DNA of 64,000 nt. Source: Insolitispirillum peregrinum (GTDB taxonomy: Bacteria > Pseudomonadota > Alphaproteobacteria > Rhodospirillales > Rhodospirillaceae). The number at the start of each line of letters is the position of its first letter. The stretch's first letter is position 1. Below are positions 34,750-44,700 of this stretch, in pieces. Under the pieces are notes generated by a model that worked only from the letters and a program-made list of their open reading frames with translations, made no database searches and was not told the origin of the DNA. Location of the stretch: NCBI RefSeq assembly GCF_042665255.1, contig NZ_JBHTCD010000001.1. One strand, given 5' to 3'. Both the position numbers and the translations under genes were made by a program.

Positions 34750-37239
34750 ATGAACGACGATATCGCTTTTTTACCCGAAGAGCCTTGCGAGAAAAGCGCA
34801 GTCATTCCCGGGGCTACCCCGTGGAAGGTCCTGGTCGTCGACGACGACCCCGAAATGCACCACGTCACCCACCTGGTGATCGACGGCTTCATCTTTGCCG
34901 GTCGCCCTGTCACCATGCTGTCTGCCACCTCGGCAGCCGGAGCCCGCCGCCTGTTGAGCGAAAACCTCGACACTGCCGTGCTGTTGCTCGACGTGGTGAT
35001 GGAAACCGACGATGCCGGGCTGGCTCTGGTCCCCTGGCTGCGGGAAGAGCTGGGCCTGAGCGCCCTGCGGATCATCCTGCGCACAGGACAGCCCGGTCAG
35101 GCCCCCGAGCGGGATGTGATCCTGCGCTATGACATCAATGACTACCGCGCCAAAAGCGAACTGACCGCCCAGAGCCTGCTGACCGCCACCATTACCGCCC
35201 TGCGCAGCTATCAGGCGTTGGCGGACCTTGAAACGGGACGGCGCAATCTGGAACTGGCCGTGGCCGAACGAACCCGCGCCCTGCAGGCCAGCGAAGCCCA
35301 TTCCCGGGCGCTGGTCGAAGCGGTCCCCGAGGGCATCGTCACCATTGATCTTTACGGCCACATCCGCACCTTCAGCCCCGCAGCCGAACGGATTTTCGGC
35401 TGGAGGAGCGTCGACATCCTCGGACGTTCCATTAATGTTCTCATGGCTGACCGCGACGCCCTGACCCACGACCGCCATCTGGCCCACTATCGCCAGACCC
35501 GCTCCTCGCACGTGGTTGGCATTCCGGCGCGCGAGGTGATTGGCCGTCGCCGTGACGGGTCGCTGTTCCCGATGGACCTGTCGATCAATCAGGCCGAAAT
35601 TGGTGGCGAAGACCTGTTTGTTTCCACTGTGCGCGACACCACCACCCGCCGGGCAGAACAGGAAGCCCTCCGCCGGGCCAAAGAAGCCGCCGAGCAGGCC
35701 GCGCGGGCCAAGTCCGAATTTCTGGCGATGATGAGCCACGAAATCAGGACGCCGATGAACGGCATTCTGGGAATGAGCCAGTTGCTGCTGGACTGCGATC
35801 TTGATGAGCAGCAGCGGGACTATGCCGAAACGATCAACCAGTCCGGCCAGTCGTTGCTGACCGTCCTGAACGACATCCTCGACTTTTCCAAGCTGGAAGC
35901 TGGCCGCATGGATCTGGAGGCTGCTCCGTTCTCGCCCCGCGTGCTCCTTCAGCAGGTCTGTTCCCTGATGGACGGCAAAGCGGAAGAAAAGGGTCTGCAC
36001 TTCAACACGCAGATTCCAGACGAGTTGCCAGCCTTTGTCCTGGGGGATGGTCATCGCGTCCAGCAAGTTCTGCTGAACCTGATTTCCAACGCCATCAAGT
36101 TCACCAGCTCCGGCGAAATCTGCGTGACTGCCCACTGTGAAGTGCTCACGACCGCCGAACCGACCCTACAGCGCCTGCATTTTTCCGTCAGCGACACGGG
36201 GATAGGGATCGCCAGTGACGTTCAGCCCCTTTTGTTTACCCACTTCATGCAGGCGAACAGCTCGATTTCCCGCCGCTTTGGGGGGACAGGACTGGGGCTG
36301 GCCATTTCCCGCAAGATCATCTCCCTGATGGACGGTGATATCGGCTTTGAAAGCGAAGAAGGGCGCGGTTCGCGTTTCTGGTTCTGGATCGACCTGCCGC
36401 AAAGCCCGACCTCCCGCTCGGAAACACCACCGCACTCCCTCGCCGCCCAACTGTTTGACGCAGCCCCTGTTGCCCCCCGGAAACCGGCACGCCCCCTGAC
36501 GGTCCTGATTGCCGAGGACAACATCGTCAACCGCAAGGTCATCAGCGGCCTGTTGCAACGGCTGGGTCATACGGTTGTTGCCGTCGAGAATGGCCTGAAA
36601 GCGCTGGAAGCCCTGCAAACGCACACCATAGACCTGGTGCTGCTGGATCTGCGCATGCCGCTGCTCGACGGATTGGGAACGGTGCGTCGTCTGCGTCAGT
36701 TGCCGCCTCCGATTTCGGACTTGCCGGTGATCATCATCACCGCCGCGACCGACCCGCAAAGCGCCGAAGACAGCCTGCTCGCCGGGGCATCGCTGGCCAT
36801 CACCAAACCGATAGCCCTGATCGATCTGGAGCGCAGCATCGCACAGGTCGTGCCGCTCCCTCTTGCCGACAAAGCCCTTCCGGCGGATAAACCGGCGACC
36901 CTGCAAGCCCTGCAGGACGCCCTGGGGGAAGAGGATACTCTCAATCTTCTTGATTTGTTCCTGGGGGATGCCGACAGCCTTTGCCACAGCATACGCCTTC
37001 ATGCCCAGCAGCAAGACTGGCCCAGCGCCATTGCCATCACCCGCGACTTGCAAGCAACAGCGCGAAACTTTGGCTTCACCGCTCTGGATGCCGCCACGCA
37101 GGAGATTATCGCGCTGCTCCACGCCCCGTCTGACGGGCTGCAGTCCCTGTTGATGGCGTTGCCCGAAATCCTGCGGACGATCCGGCACAGCCTGCGGGTC
37201 TGGTATCCAGCCCACACCTTTCCCCCTGCGTCTTCCTGA
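34750..37239 (+). CDS. Hybrid sensor histidine kinase, REC-PAS-HisKA-HATPase-REC with degenerate HPt
   Basis: An 829-aa cytoplasmic hybrid kinase with no membrane helix. Order: N-terminal receiver (phospho-acceptor D81, LLLDVVME); PAS at about 190-300; HisKA with H330 (MMSHEIRTPMNG); HATPase with GGTGLGLAISRKI; second receiver with D633 (LLDLRMPLLDG); and a C-terminal helical domain at about 720-800 resembling HPt. In that last domain the expected His falls on R765 (ITRDLQATARNFG), so it probably cannot relay phosphate. The N-terminal receiver suggests it is itself a phosphorelay target. A Crp/Fnr gene follows by 15 bp. Confidence 0.9.
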   Translation: MNDDIAFLPEEPCEKSAVIPGATPWKVLVVDDDPEMHHVTHLVIDGFIFAGRPVTMLSATSAAGARRLLSENLDTAVLLLDVVMETDDAGLALVPWLREELGLSALRIILRTGQPGQAPERDVILRYDINDYRAKSELTAQSLLTATITALRSYQALADLETGRRNLELAVAERTRALQASEAHSRALVEAVPEGIVTIDLYGHIRTFSPAAERIFGWRSVDILGRSINVLMADRDALTHDRHLAHYRQTRSSHVVGIPAREVIGRRRDGSLFPMDLSINQAEIGGEDLFVSTVRDTTTRRAEQEALRRAKEAAEQAARAKSEFLAMMSHEIRTPMNGILGMSQLLLDCDLDEQQRDYAETINQSGQSLLTVLNDILDFSKLEAGRMDLEAAPFSPRVLLQQVCSLMDGKAEEKGLHFNTQIPDELPAFVLGDGHRVQQVLLNLISNAIKFTSSGEICVTAHCEVLTTAEPTLQRLHFSVSDTGIGIASDVQPLLFTHFMQANSSISRRFGGTGLGLAISRKIISLMDGDIGFESEEGRGSRFWFWIDLPQSPTSRSETPPHSLAAQLFDAAPVAPRKPARPLTVLIAEDNIVNRKVISGLLQRLGHTVVAVENGLKALEALQTHTIDLVLLDLRMPLLDGLGTVRRLRQLPPPISDLPVIIITAATDPQSAEDSLLAGASLAITKPIALIDLERSIAQVVPLPLADKALPADKPATLQALQDALGEEDTLNLLDLFLGDADSLCHSIRLHAQQQDWPSAIAITRDLQATARNFGFTALDAATQEIIALLHAPSDGLQSLLMALPEILRTIRHSLRVWYPAHTFPPASS

Positions 37240-37254
37240 AAGACCCCGTGCATC

Positions 37255-37977
37255 ATGCCCTTTCAGCCCTCTGCCCACGACGAACAGACCATTCTGCGGG
37301 CTCCGCTCTATGCTGCCTTGCCCGTCAGCACCCGCGAGATGGTTCTGGCCCGGTGCCATCAACGTTCTTTCAAACGTGGGGAAACCCTGTTCTGTCAGGG
37401 TGATCTGGCCGAAAACCTGTTTCTGGTGCTGGAAGGTTGGGTCAAGGTGTTCCGCCTGACCGCCGACGGCGGCGAGGCTGTTCTCCATGTGTTCCGACCC
37501 GGTGAAAGCTTTGCCGAGCCGGCAGCCTTTGGTCTGGGCCGCTATCCCGCGCAGGCCGAGGGAGCTGCCGATGGGCGGATGCTGGTGATCCCTGCCGCCG
37601 TGCTGATGGCCGAAGTGGACAGAACCCCCGGTCTGGCAATGAAGATCATCGGCCTGCTGTCCCAGCGCCTGCATGGACTCATTGCCGAAACCGAGCGACG
37701 CCATTTCCTGTCCACCGCCCACCGTCTGGCCGCCTTTCTGGCCGATCTTCTCCGCGATGCCGATCAGGCCACCACCGACGGGGAGCCAATCGTTCTGAAC
37801 CTGCCCTATGACAAGGGGCTGGTGGCGGCTCGTCTGGGGATGACGCCAGAAAGCTTTTCACGCGCCCTCAACCGCCTGAAGGCCGATGGCATCACCAGCC
37901 AGGGGGGCCGTATTTTCGTCGCCGACCGCCAGCGGCTGAATGATCTCGCCGGGCAGGATGACACCGCAGAAGAGTAA
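37255..37977 (+). CDS. Crp/Fnr family transcriptional regulator
   Basis: A 240-aa regulator with a cyclic-nucleotide-binding-like beta barrel (GDLAENLFLVLEGWVKVFRL, FRPGESFAEPAAF) and a C-terminal winged helix (KGLVAARLGMTPESFSRALNRL). It has no cysteine cluster for an Fe-S centre, so it is not an FNR proper; the effector is unknown. It is probably co-transcribed with the preceding hybrid kinase. A good terminator follows the stop codon. Confidence 0.9.
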   Translation: MPFQPSAHDEQTILRAPLYAALPVSTREMVLARCHQRSFKRGETLFCQGDLAENLFLVLEGWVKVFRLTADGGEAVLHVFRPGESFAEPAAFGLGRYPAQAEGAADGRMLVIPAAVLMAEVDRTPGLAMKIIGLLSQRLHGLIAETERRHFLSTAHRLAAFLADLLRDADQATTDGEPIVLNLPYDKGLVAARLGMTPESFSRALNRLKADGITSQGGRIFVADRQRLNDLAGQDDTAEE

Positions 37978-38002
37978 AGATAACAGTCCTGGCAACGGAA
38001 AA

Positions 38003-38030
38003 CCCCACCGATCCGGTAGGATCAGTGGGG
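38003..38030. terminator. Terminator hairpin after the Crp/Fnr gene
   Basis: A 12-bp stem with one mismatch (CCCCACCGATCC at 38003-38014 with GGATCAGTGGGG at 38019-38030, loop GGTA). It lies between convergent genes. An A-run precedes it, which would give a U-tract on the minus strand. Confidence 0.7.
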
Positions 38031-38067
38031 TGCAATGGCAAGTTTCATGATGATCAGTATTCTCTGG

Positions 38068-38286
38068 TCAGTGCTTTCTGGCTCGATGCATCCCGTTTTC
38101 CAGCCCATCAGGGCACTGTTCAAGCCAATAGGTCCGCAAAGGATGAGCCAGGGATTCGTCATAGGCGATAAACTCGGCAACGTCACGCGGCATCGGACGG
38201 CCCTGCCCATAGGCACCACCGACGACTGACGCCCAGCACACACGGTACATGATCGGCGCGGATCCATGCTCCTGAGATGTTGACAT
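38068..38286 (-). CDS. Small uncharacterised protein
   Basis: A 72-aa protein starting MSTSQEHGSAPIMYRV. No family is recognised. A real gene is supported by a GGAGG ribosome site 6 bases before the ATG and by a terminator hairpin past the stop. It has no signal peptide or membrane helix; the C-terminal half (AEFIAYDESLAHPLRTYWL) looks like a small folded domain. Confidence 0.55.
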   Translation of the reverse strand: MSTSQEHGSAPIMYRVCWASVVGGAYGQGRPMPRDVAEFIAYDESLAHPLRTYWLEQCPDGLENGMHRARKH

Positions 38287-38412
38287 GATGGCCTCCTGTC
38301 TTTGGTCGCTTGTACTGTCGCAGGGGTGGTGCGCAACACCGGGGCTGCTTTTGCGCACCCTGTCTCAGAACAGCAACCATAGTACTCTTATTTTATATAT
38401 GGGTAAATTATC

Positions 38413-39231
38413 CTAAAGCTTCGTTCGCACCTGCAAACGCTCCAGCCGCAGCCGGTGCCGGTCGTCGGTCAGGCGCAACGCTCCCAGCATGATGGCGATC
38501 ACCGTCCCCAACCCGGTCCCGCCAGCAATCAGGAACATGATCAAAATCTGGTACCGGGCGGCATCCATCGGTGGCACGCCAGTCAACAACTGGCCGGCCA
38601 TCATGCCGGGAATGAACACCAGCCCTGAACTGGCCATGCTGTTGATGATCCCCATCAGTCCAGCCCGTGCGGCGGCCCGGATCGCGGGTTGAAAAGCCTG
38701 CCAGCGCGTCCCGCCCAGCGCCAGACGGGCTTCGATGGCCAGGCGGTCGCCATAGGCCTGCGAGGTCAATGCATTCAGGCTCTGGCTAATCCCGTTCATG
38801 GTATTGCCGACGATCATTCCCAGCAGGGGCAAGGCATAGCGGGGATCCCACCATGGCTCGGCGTGGATCTGGGTGGTCAGGGCCAACAGGCTGACGGCGG
38901 TCCCGGACAGGAACACCGCCCCGGTGCTCAGGCCCCACGTCCACCAGCCCGCCAAGGATCGGGCCTGCCGGTTACTGATCTCGTAGCCGGCAAAAACCAG
39001 CATCACCAGACAGGTCAGCGCGGTCAGGGCTGGCGTTGCGTGACGGAACAGCGCCACCAGGACCAGCGCCATCACCGCCAGTTGGACCACCATCCGCACC
39101 GCCGCGATCAGCATCTGGCGGGCCACCCCCAGCCCCAACAACAATGACAGGATGGCATTCAGGATCACCAGCCCCGAGGCGATGAACAAATCAAGATCGC
39201 GCAGGGCGATATAGGAGCTGGTGTTGATCAT
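38413..39231 (-). CDS. fetB: ABC exporter permease, FetB/YbbM type
   Basis: A 272-aa integral membrane protein of the UPF0014 family with about seven helices. The family core is visible: GMIVGNTMNGISQSLNAL, the RLALGGTRWQAFQPAIRAA loop and FIPGMMAGQLLTG. In E. coli FetAB is linked to iron export and peroxide resistance. Its ATG overlaps the fetA stop by four bases (ATGA), so the two are translated together. Confidence 0.88.
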   Translation of the reverse strand: MINTSSYIALRDLDLFIASGLVILNAILSLLLGLGVARQMLIAAVRMVVQLAVMALVLVALFRHATPALTALTCLVMLVFAGYEISNRQARSLAGWWTWGLSTGAVFLSGTAVSLLALTTQIHAEPWWDPRYALPLLGMIVGNTMNGISQSLNALTSQAYGDRLAIEARLALGGTRWQAFQPAIRAAARAGLMGIINSMASSGLVFIPGMMAGQLLTGVPPMDAARYQILIMFLIAGGTGLGTVIAIMLGALRLTDDRHRLRLERLQVRTKL

Positions 39232-39869
39232 GGTGCCAGAGCCTTTGCAACAAGCCGTCCCGCATCGAAACAAAGCAAGCGATTGGCCAGCCGGACTGCC
39301 TGCTCGCGATGATGCGTAATCATCAGAACCGCGCAGAAGGGCGACAGAACGGAGCGCAGCAGGCGTTCCACCCGTAGCGTGCTGTCCGGGTCAAGGGCGG
39401 CGGTCGGCTCATCCAGCAGATAAACCCTGCCCTCGCCGTCCTCCGACGGCAAGGTCAGGGCACGCACCAGCGCCAGCCGTTGACGTTCGCCACTGGACAA
39501 GCGGGGAATACTCCACTCCATCGCCTCGGCCGGAAGCCCGACAGCCTCCAAAGCCATCGTCAACCGGGCCGACGGCTGAAAATGATCGCCCACGCGATCA
39601 GCCCACCAGCCGGACTCAGCCGCACAGTAGACCACCCTGCGCCGCCAGAGCGGGGCGGGCATGGTCTCCTTCTCCTGCCCGTTCAGCCAAACCGTCCCGC
39701 TGGACGGCTCGAGATCGGCGATGGTCCGCAACAGGCGGGATTTCCCGCACCCGGACGGCCCCATGATGGCGACGGTCGTTCCGGCTTCCACCTCGAACGA
39801 GGCACCTTCAGGGTGCAACGGTGACTGCACCAACGGGGCCAGAGCCTCCAGCTTCAGTAACGGCGGCAT
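39228..39869 (-). CDS. fetA: ABC exporter ATP-binding protein, FetA type
   Basis: A 213-aa ABC ATPase. Walker A is GPSGCGKS, the signature is LSSGERQRL, Walker B is VYLLDEPTAALD, and the H-loop reads MITHHREQA. It pairs with the overlapping FetB permease. The ATG at 39869 is chosen over a TTG two codons upstream. It diverges from an FNR-like regulator gene, a plausible link between iron or redox state and its expression. Confidence 0.87.
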   Translation of the reverse strand: MPPLLKLEALAPLVQSPLHPEGASFEVEAGTTVAIMGPSGCGKSRLLRTIADLEPSSGTVWLNGQEKETMPAPLWRRRVVYCAAESGWWADRVGDHFQPSARLTMALEAVGLPAEAMEWSIPRLSSGERQRLALVRALTLPSEDGEGRVYLLDEPTAALDPDSTLRVERLLRSVLSPFCAVLMITHHREQAVRLANRLLCFDAGRLVAKALAP

Positions 39870-39920
39870 TGACAAGACCTATCCCGTTCATTTTTCAGGG
39901 TATCTGCCAGAAAGCATACT

Positions 39921-39945
39921 TTCCCGGTTGCTAAACAGCCGGGAA
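39921..39945. promoter_or_regulatory. Hairpin in the fetA/FNR-like divergent region
   Basis: TTCCCGGTTG at 39921-39930 pairs with CAGCCGGGAA at 39936-39945 (one G-T pair, loop of 5). It lies between the two divergent starts, so it could be an operator or a leader hairpin. It does not match the FNR box TTGAT-N4-ATCAA. Confidence 0.45.
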
Positions 39946-39994
39946 GCGTGGTTCATATTTAATCCAGTCCTGACTATTGGAGGCCGCAAGGACC

Positions 39995-40744
39995 GTGAAG
40001 ACAAGCAGAATTGAGGCAGCCTGGGGGGGACAGGCAGAATGCCAGGGATGTTCCATCCGTGATCTGGCCTTGTTTGCTGATCTTCAGGCCAGTGATTTCA
40101 ACCTGATTCACTTGCCCATTGACGAATTGTCTCTGGACCCCGGTCAGGCGGTCTATCATGCAGAAGACGAAGGCCATGCCGTTTTCACCCTGCGCAGCGG
40201 GCTGATCAAACTGGTGCAGTACCTGCCCGACGGCAGCCAGCGCATTGTCCGCCTGCTGCGTCCCGGTGACACTCTGGGGCTGGAGATTCTGGTCGGACAA
40301 ACCTACGAGCACAGTGCGCTCGTTCTCCGCCCTGCCCTGCTGTGCCGTATTCCGCAAGACGTCGTCAACCGCCTGTCCGTCGAAACACCTCGCCTGCACA
40401 GCCAGCTGATGAAACGATGGCACCAGTCCGTCCGGCAGGCCGACGAATGGCTGACCGAATTGTCAACCGGCAATGCCAAGGCGCGGGTGGCCCGCCTGCT
40501 GCTGAGCCTTGCCTCAACCGGTCAGAATGCCACGCCTGCCTGTAAAACGCCCGATCTGAAAGACAGCGAAACCTATTGCGATCTGTTTTCCCGCGAAGAT
40601 GTCGGTGCGATGTTGGGCGTCACCACCGAAACCGCCAGCAGAACCATCGCCGAATTCCGCCGACAGGGCGTTCTGACGGATGTCCAGCTCAATCGCTACC
40701 GCTGCGACATCCCTGCCCTGCGCCGTATTGCCGGGGACATTTGA
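39995..40744 (+). CDS. FNR-like transcriptional regulator
   Basis: A Crp/Fnr regulator of 249 aa from a GTG at 39995 (a GGAGG and AAGGA lie upstream; a TTG six codons earlier is possible). An effector barrel (GQAVYHAEDEGHAVFTLRSG) is followed by a winged helix with an FNR-type recognition helix (LGVTTETASRTIAEFRRQG). Cysteines C16 and C19 (ECQGC) and C117 (LLCRIP) resemble three of the four cluster ligands of FNR; the fourth is missing. Whether it binds an Fe-S cluster is open. Confidence 0.85.
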   Translation: MKTSRIEAAWGGQAECQGCSIRDLALFADLQASDFNLIHLPIDELSLDPGQAVYHAEDEGHAVFTLRSGLIKLVQYLPDGSQRIVRLLRPGDTLGLEILVGQTYEHSALVLRPALLCRIPQDVVNRLSVETPRLHSQLMKRWHQSVRQADEWLTELSTGNAKARVARLLLSLASTGQNATPACKTPDLKDSETYCDLFSREDVGAMLGVTTETASRTIAEFRRQGVLTDVQLNRYRCDIPALRRIAGDI

Positions 40745-40747
40745 ATC

Positions 40748-41401
40748 TTACTCCTGGGTATCGTAAATGGCGCGATAGAGGCTTCCCCCTGTACGGGTTC
40801 CCGCCACCACCCATTGCCAGGTGCGGTCACACAGATCAGCCTGCTCCAGAACCTGCAAGATGTCTTGCAGCGAGGTTTCCTCGCGCGAGCGGCGGAAGAA
40901 AAACGTTGCCTGAGCGGACTTCAATTGCAGGCGCTGAAAAACCTTCGAGCTGTAATTACTGCTGAAATTCCGGCCAATGGCCTCGACCGCCGCAATCACT
41001 CCCAGACGGGCGACCGGATGGCGGGACGCGAGAAAGTAGTTGTAACCGACGTATGCCTGCGTTGCCGCAGGGGGAATACGCTCCGCCGGGTCCGGGCCGT
41101 CATAGCCGACGGCCTGCAGGTCATCGATGATCCACGTCCAGTGATCAGCCCCGTCTTCGGCGCTCTGCAACAGGGCATCCCTGATCCCGCCCAACCCGGA
41201 CGGGCAATTTGCCGCCGCCAGTTCGGAAACAACCGGGCCTTCCCGCGCAACCAGGAACATTGACAACAGCAAGGCACGATAATGCGACATGTCAAATGCG
41301 TTCCCGCTGATCCGCCTGGTGGTCACGTTCCCGGGAAATGTCAGGGTGAGCGTGTTGATTTCTTCGATAAACTGCTGACGGCGCGACATCGGGGCACCCA
41401 T
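40748..41401 (-). CDS. Haem-oxygenase-like (TenA/PqqC-fold) protein
   Basis: A 217-aa all-helical protein. Spacing of SHYRALLLSMF, the Glu in SAEDGADHWTWIIDDL and SNYSSKVFQRLQ suggests the haem-oxygenase-like fold of iron-containing redox enzymes. The family call rests on pattern memory only. The start is uncertain (41401 or 41389; no strong ribosome site). It is convergent with the FNR-like gene with only 3 bp between stops. Confidence 0.55.
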   Translation of the reverse strand: MGAPMSRRQQFIEEINTLTLTFPGNVTTRRISGNAFDMSHYRALLLSMFLVAREGPVVSELAAANCPSGLGGIRDALLQSAEDGADHWTWIIDDLQAVGYDGPDPAERIPPAATQAYVGYNYFLASRHPVARLGVIAAVEAIGRNFSSNYSSKVFQRLQLKSAQATFFFRRSREETSLQDILQVLEQADLCDRTWQWVVAGTRTGGSLYRAIYDTQE

Positions 41402-41766
41402 AGGTTCAGATATGATCAGAGAATTTATGCCCCGAGTTTTTACCACTCTGGCTGTTTGCGCAAGCGGTTTACGACCTGCCGCCAGAGCGACATACATCTG
41501 CGGGCTGTCTTTCCAGACCTGATCCGAGGGTGGTTGCAATCTTTTTCTTCATTTCAAGGATAAAACAGAATACAAAAATTCCCGCTTGCCCTGTTTTCCA
41601 CCACGATCCGGTCTGGTCAGCCTTCTGTTCGGTCGGTACTCTGTTCGGGGTATCGCACGGAAAATACACGCCGGTTTCCCAGCCAGTAAAGCAAACGCCA
41701 AAACAGCCAGCCCCTGCCAACGCAGACAGCCCCTGGCAGCAGCAAGAGAAGAAAAGGTACGCCAGC
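41402..41766. other. Divergent region before the large hybrid kinase
   Basis: 365 bp between the haem-oxygenase-like gene and the hybrid kinase. Both neighbouring frames stay open into it, so either gene could start further out. No promoter, repeat or RNA was recognised. The sequence AAGAAAAGG near 41750 is the best ribosome-site candidate for the kinase. Confidence 0.4.
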
Positions 41767-44700
41767 GTGTCGCAAGGAAACCGGACGTTCATTTTTGCGC
41801 TGTTACTCGCCCTGACCGTGCTGGTCGGGTGGGCTGGCTGGTTCGAGCTGCAAAGCTGGCGCGCCGCCAGGGATGCAGGGGCAGCCTTCCTCCATGCCCG
41901 CTCCGCCATTCTGGCAGAGAACACCGCTCGGGCCATCGAGGTTGCCGATACGGCCCTGCGGTCGGTGCAGGCTTCACAGGAAGGGGTGAACGGCAACATT
42001 TCCGCCAAAAGCGAAAATTATTTGCGCAGCCTGAAGGCAGCGTTACCCCATGTCGAATCCCTGTCGCTGGTCGATGTTGGCGGTACGCTGATGACCGGGC
42101 AATCGACGGCGCTGGGGGCGTCTTCCCTGCTGGTGGCCGATCGCGACTATTTCCAGTATTTCGCCCAACGCCCCCCCGGTGTTCCCGTTGCTGACCACCT
42201 GTTCATCGGGGAACCGGCCTATGGCCGCCTGCTGGGCCGCTGGTTTGTCGGCATGAGCCGCCCCCTGATAGACTCCCGCAGCGACTTTGCCGGGGTCGCA
42301 CTGGCCACCCTCAGCGTCAACTGGTTTCATGAACAGCATCAACGCCTCAGCCAGACCGATGCCATTTCCATCGCCTTGATTTCCCAGGGCGAACGACTGA
42401 TTGACAGCGTGCAACAGGAAGGCGCACAGGCCAATCCGCCCAGCAGTGGCATGCCGGCCTCTTCGGTTCCGTTTCTCAACAACCGCATGTGGCAGACCAT
42501 TTTCCAACCGGACTCGCCCCCAGAGCTGCTTTTCGAGGCGGTTTCCCCTGACGGTCAATCCCTTGGGCTGGTGGCTGTCCATCGCGTGGCAAACCTGCCG
42601 CTGGCCGTTGCCGTCAGCAGGCCGTGGGATGCCATCATGGGCGATTTCCAGCGCGGCCTGTTCCGTGACGCCGGATTGCTGGGTGTCGTCCTGATTGTGC
42701 TGGTCGCCATGTGGGGCCCGGTATCCCGCGCCACCCGTGACCGTGACCGTCTGTTTGACCTGTCCCCGGACCCGGTGTGCATTACGGATGCCGCAGGTTT
42801 CTTTTTGCGCGCCAACCCGGCATGGCACCGCGTTCTGGGCTATTCCACCGAAGAACTGGAAGGGATCAGCCACTTTGATCTGGTCCACCCGCTGGACCGC
42901 GAAGAAGCCCGCCGCCTGAATGCCCGTCTGATCACGGGTGAAGCCGTTCAGGACGTTTCCCTGCGCTATCGCACGGCCAGTGGCAAGTCCGTCTGGCTGT
43001 CCTGGTCAGCGGTTGGAGAAGGCGGGCGCGTCTTTGCCATTGCCCGCGACATGACCCGTCGCCGCGATGCCGAACGCGCCTTGCAGAAAAGCGAAGAACG
43101 TTTCCGGGATGTCGCCGAGGCATTAGGCGAATTCATCTGGGAAATCAATGGGGATGGCCATCTCAGCTATCTGTCTGAACGGGCCCGCTCAACGTTGGGC
43201 CTGACCCCGACCGAGCTGCTGGGCAAACCGCTGTCAACCGTTCTCGACACCTCCAGCAGTGACCGTCTGACACAGGCCATCCTGCGCGGAACGCCGTTCG
43301 TGATGGAAGTGATTGCCAACCGCAACATCCAGACAGAAAACCTGTCCAATGCCGTTGTCCGGTCTGACCTGCGCAGCAACCATACCGCACAAATGATCTG
43401 GTTGCGTCTTTCCGGTGTACCGGTTGTTTCCCCTGATGGAACGGTGGTCGGTTTCCGTGGGGCGGGCGTCGAAATTACCGAAGCCAAAATGTCCCGTCAG
43501 GCCCTGGCTGACAGCGAGGCCCGCTATCGCAGCATCGTCAACACGGTGGTTGATGGCATCATCACCATCGACGAACGTGGCATCATGCAGTCGGTCAACC
43601 CCGCCGCCGAAACCATCTTTGGTTATTCGGCCCGGGAACTGATCGGTCGCAACGTCTCCTTGCTGATGAGCGAACCCCACCACAGCATCCACGACAGCTA
43701 TCTGTCCAGCTACCTGTCCACCGGCTTGCGCAAGATCATCGGCACCGGTGGACGGGAAGTCACCGGACAGCGCAAGGATGGCAGCACCTTTCCGCTCGAA
43801 CTGGGCGTGAGTGAAGTTTATTTCGGCTCACAGCGGTTTTTCATCGGCATGTGCCGCGACGTTTCCGAACGCAAGCGGATGGAGCGTCTGAAAGACGAAT
43901 TCGTTTCAACCGTCAGCCATGAACTGCGCACGCCCCTGACCTCTATCCGTGGCTCGCTGGGCCTGATTGCCGGTGGAGCCGTCGGGGAGCTGCCCCCCAA
44001 GGCCAAACGCCTGATCGAAATCGCCCATTCCAACTGTCAACGGCTGGTCAATCTGGTCAACGACATTCTGGACATCCAGAAAATCGAAGCAGGCGGCATG
44101 GCGTTTGACATGGCTGCGATCAATCTGATTGCCGTGGCCGAGCGGGCAATCGAAGAAAATACCAGCTACGCCCAGCAGTACAGCGTCCACGTTTCGCTGG
44201 AAACGGATTACTCGGTGATCATCGTTCAGGGCGACTTCAACCGCATCTTGCAGGTGGTCACCAACCTGCTCTCCAACGCCCTGAAATTCTCGCCACCGAA
44301 TGAAACGGTGATCGTCCGGGTCATTCTGCGCGACGATCAGGTCATTCTCGAGGTCAAGGACCACGGTCCCGGGATCAGCACCGAATTCCGTCCCCACGTA
44401 TTCGAAAAATTCTCGCAGGCAGACGCCACCGATACCCGCAGCAAGGGTGGAACCGGTCTGGGGCTGTCCATTTCCCGCGCCATCGCCGAAAGGCACGGCG
44501 GTGATCTGGGCTTTGAGAGCATCCCCGGACAAGGGGCAACCTTCATCATGAACCTGCCGCTGGCATCGCCGCGCCAGATTCAGCAGAAATCCCTTTCTTC
44601 CACCTCCTCCGAAGCCCCCGACCCGACGCAGAATGCCTTGCGGGGGAATGACAGCACCATCAGTGGCCTGCAAAGCCTGGTCATGCCGCGCGTGCTGGTG

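Noticed and set aside
36166..37722. A 518-codon minus-strand frame opposite the hybrid kinase and Crp/Fnr genes
   Set aside because: Antisense shadow; the + strand genes have complete domain sets.
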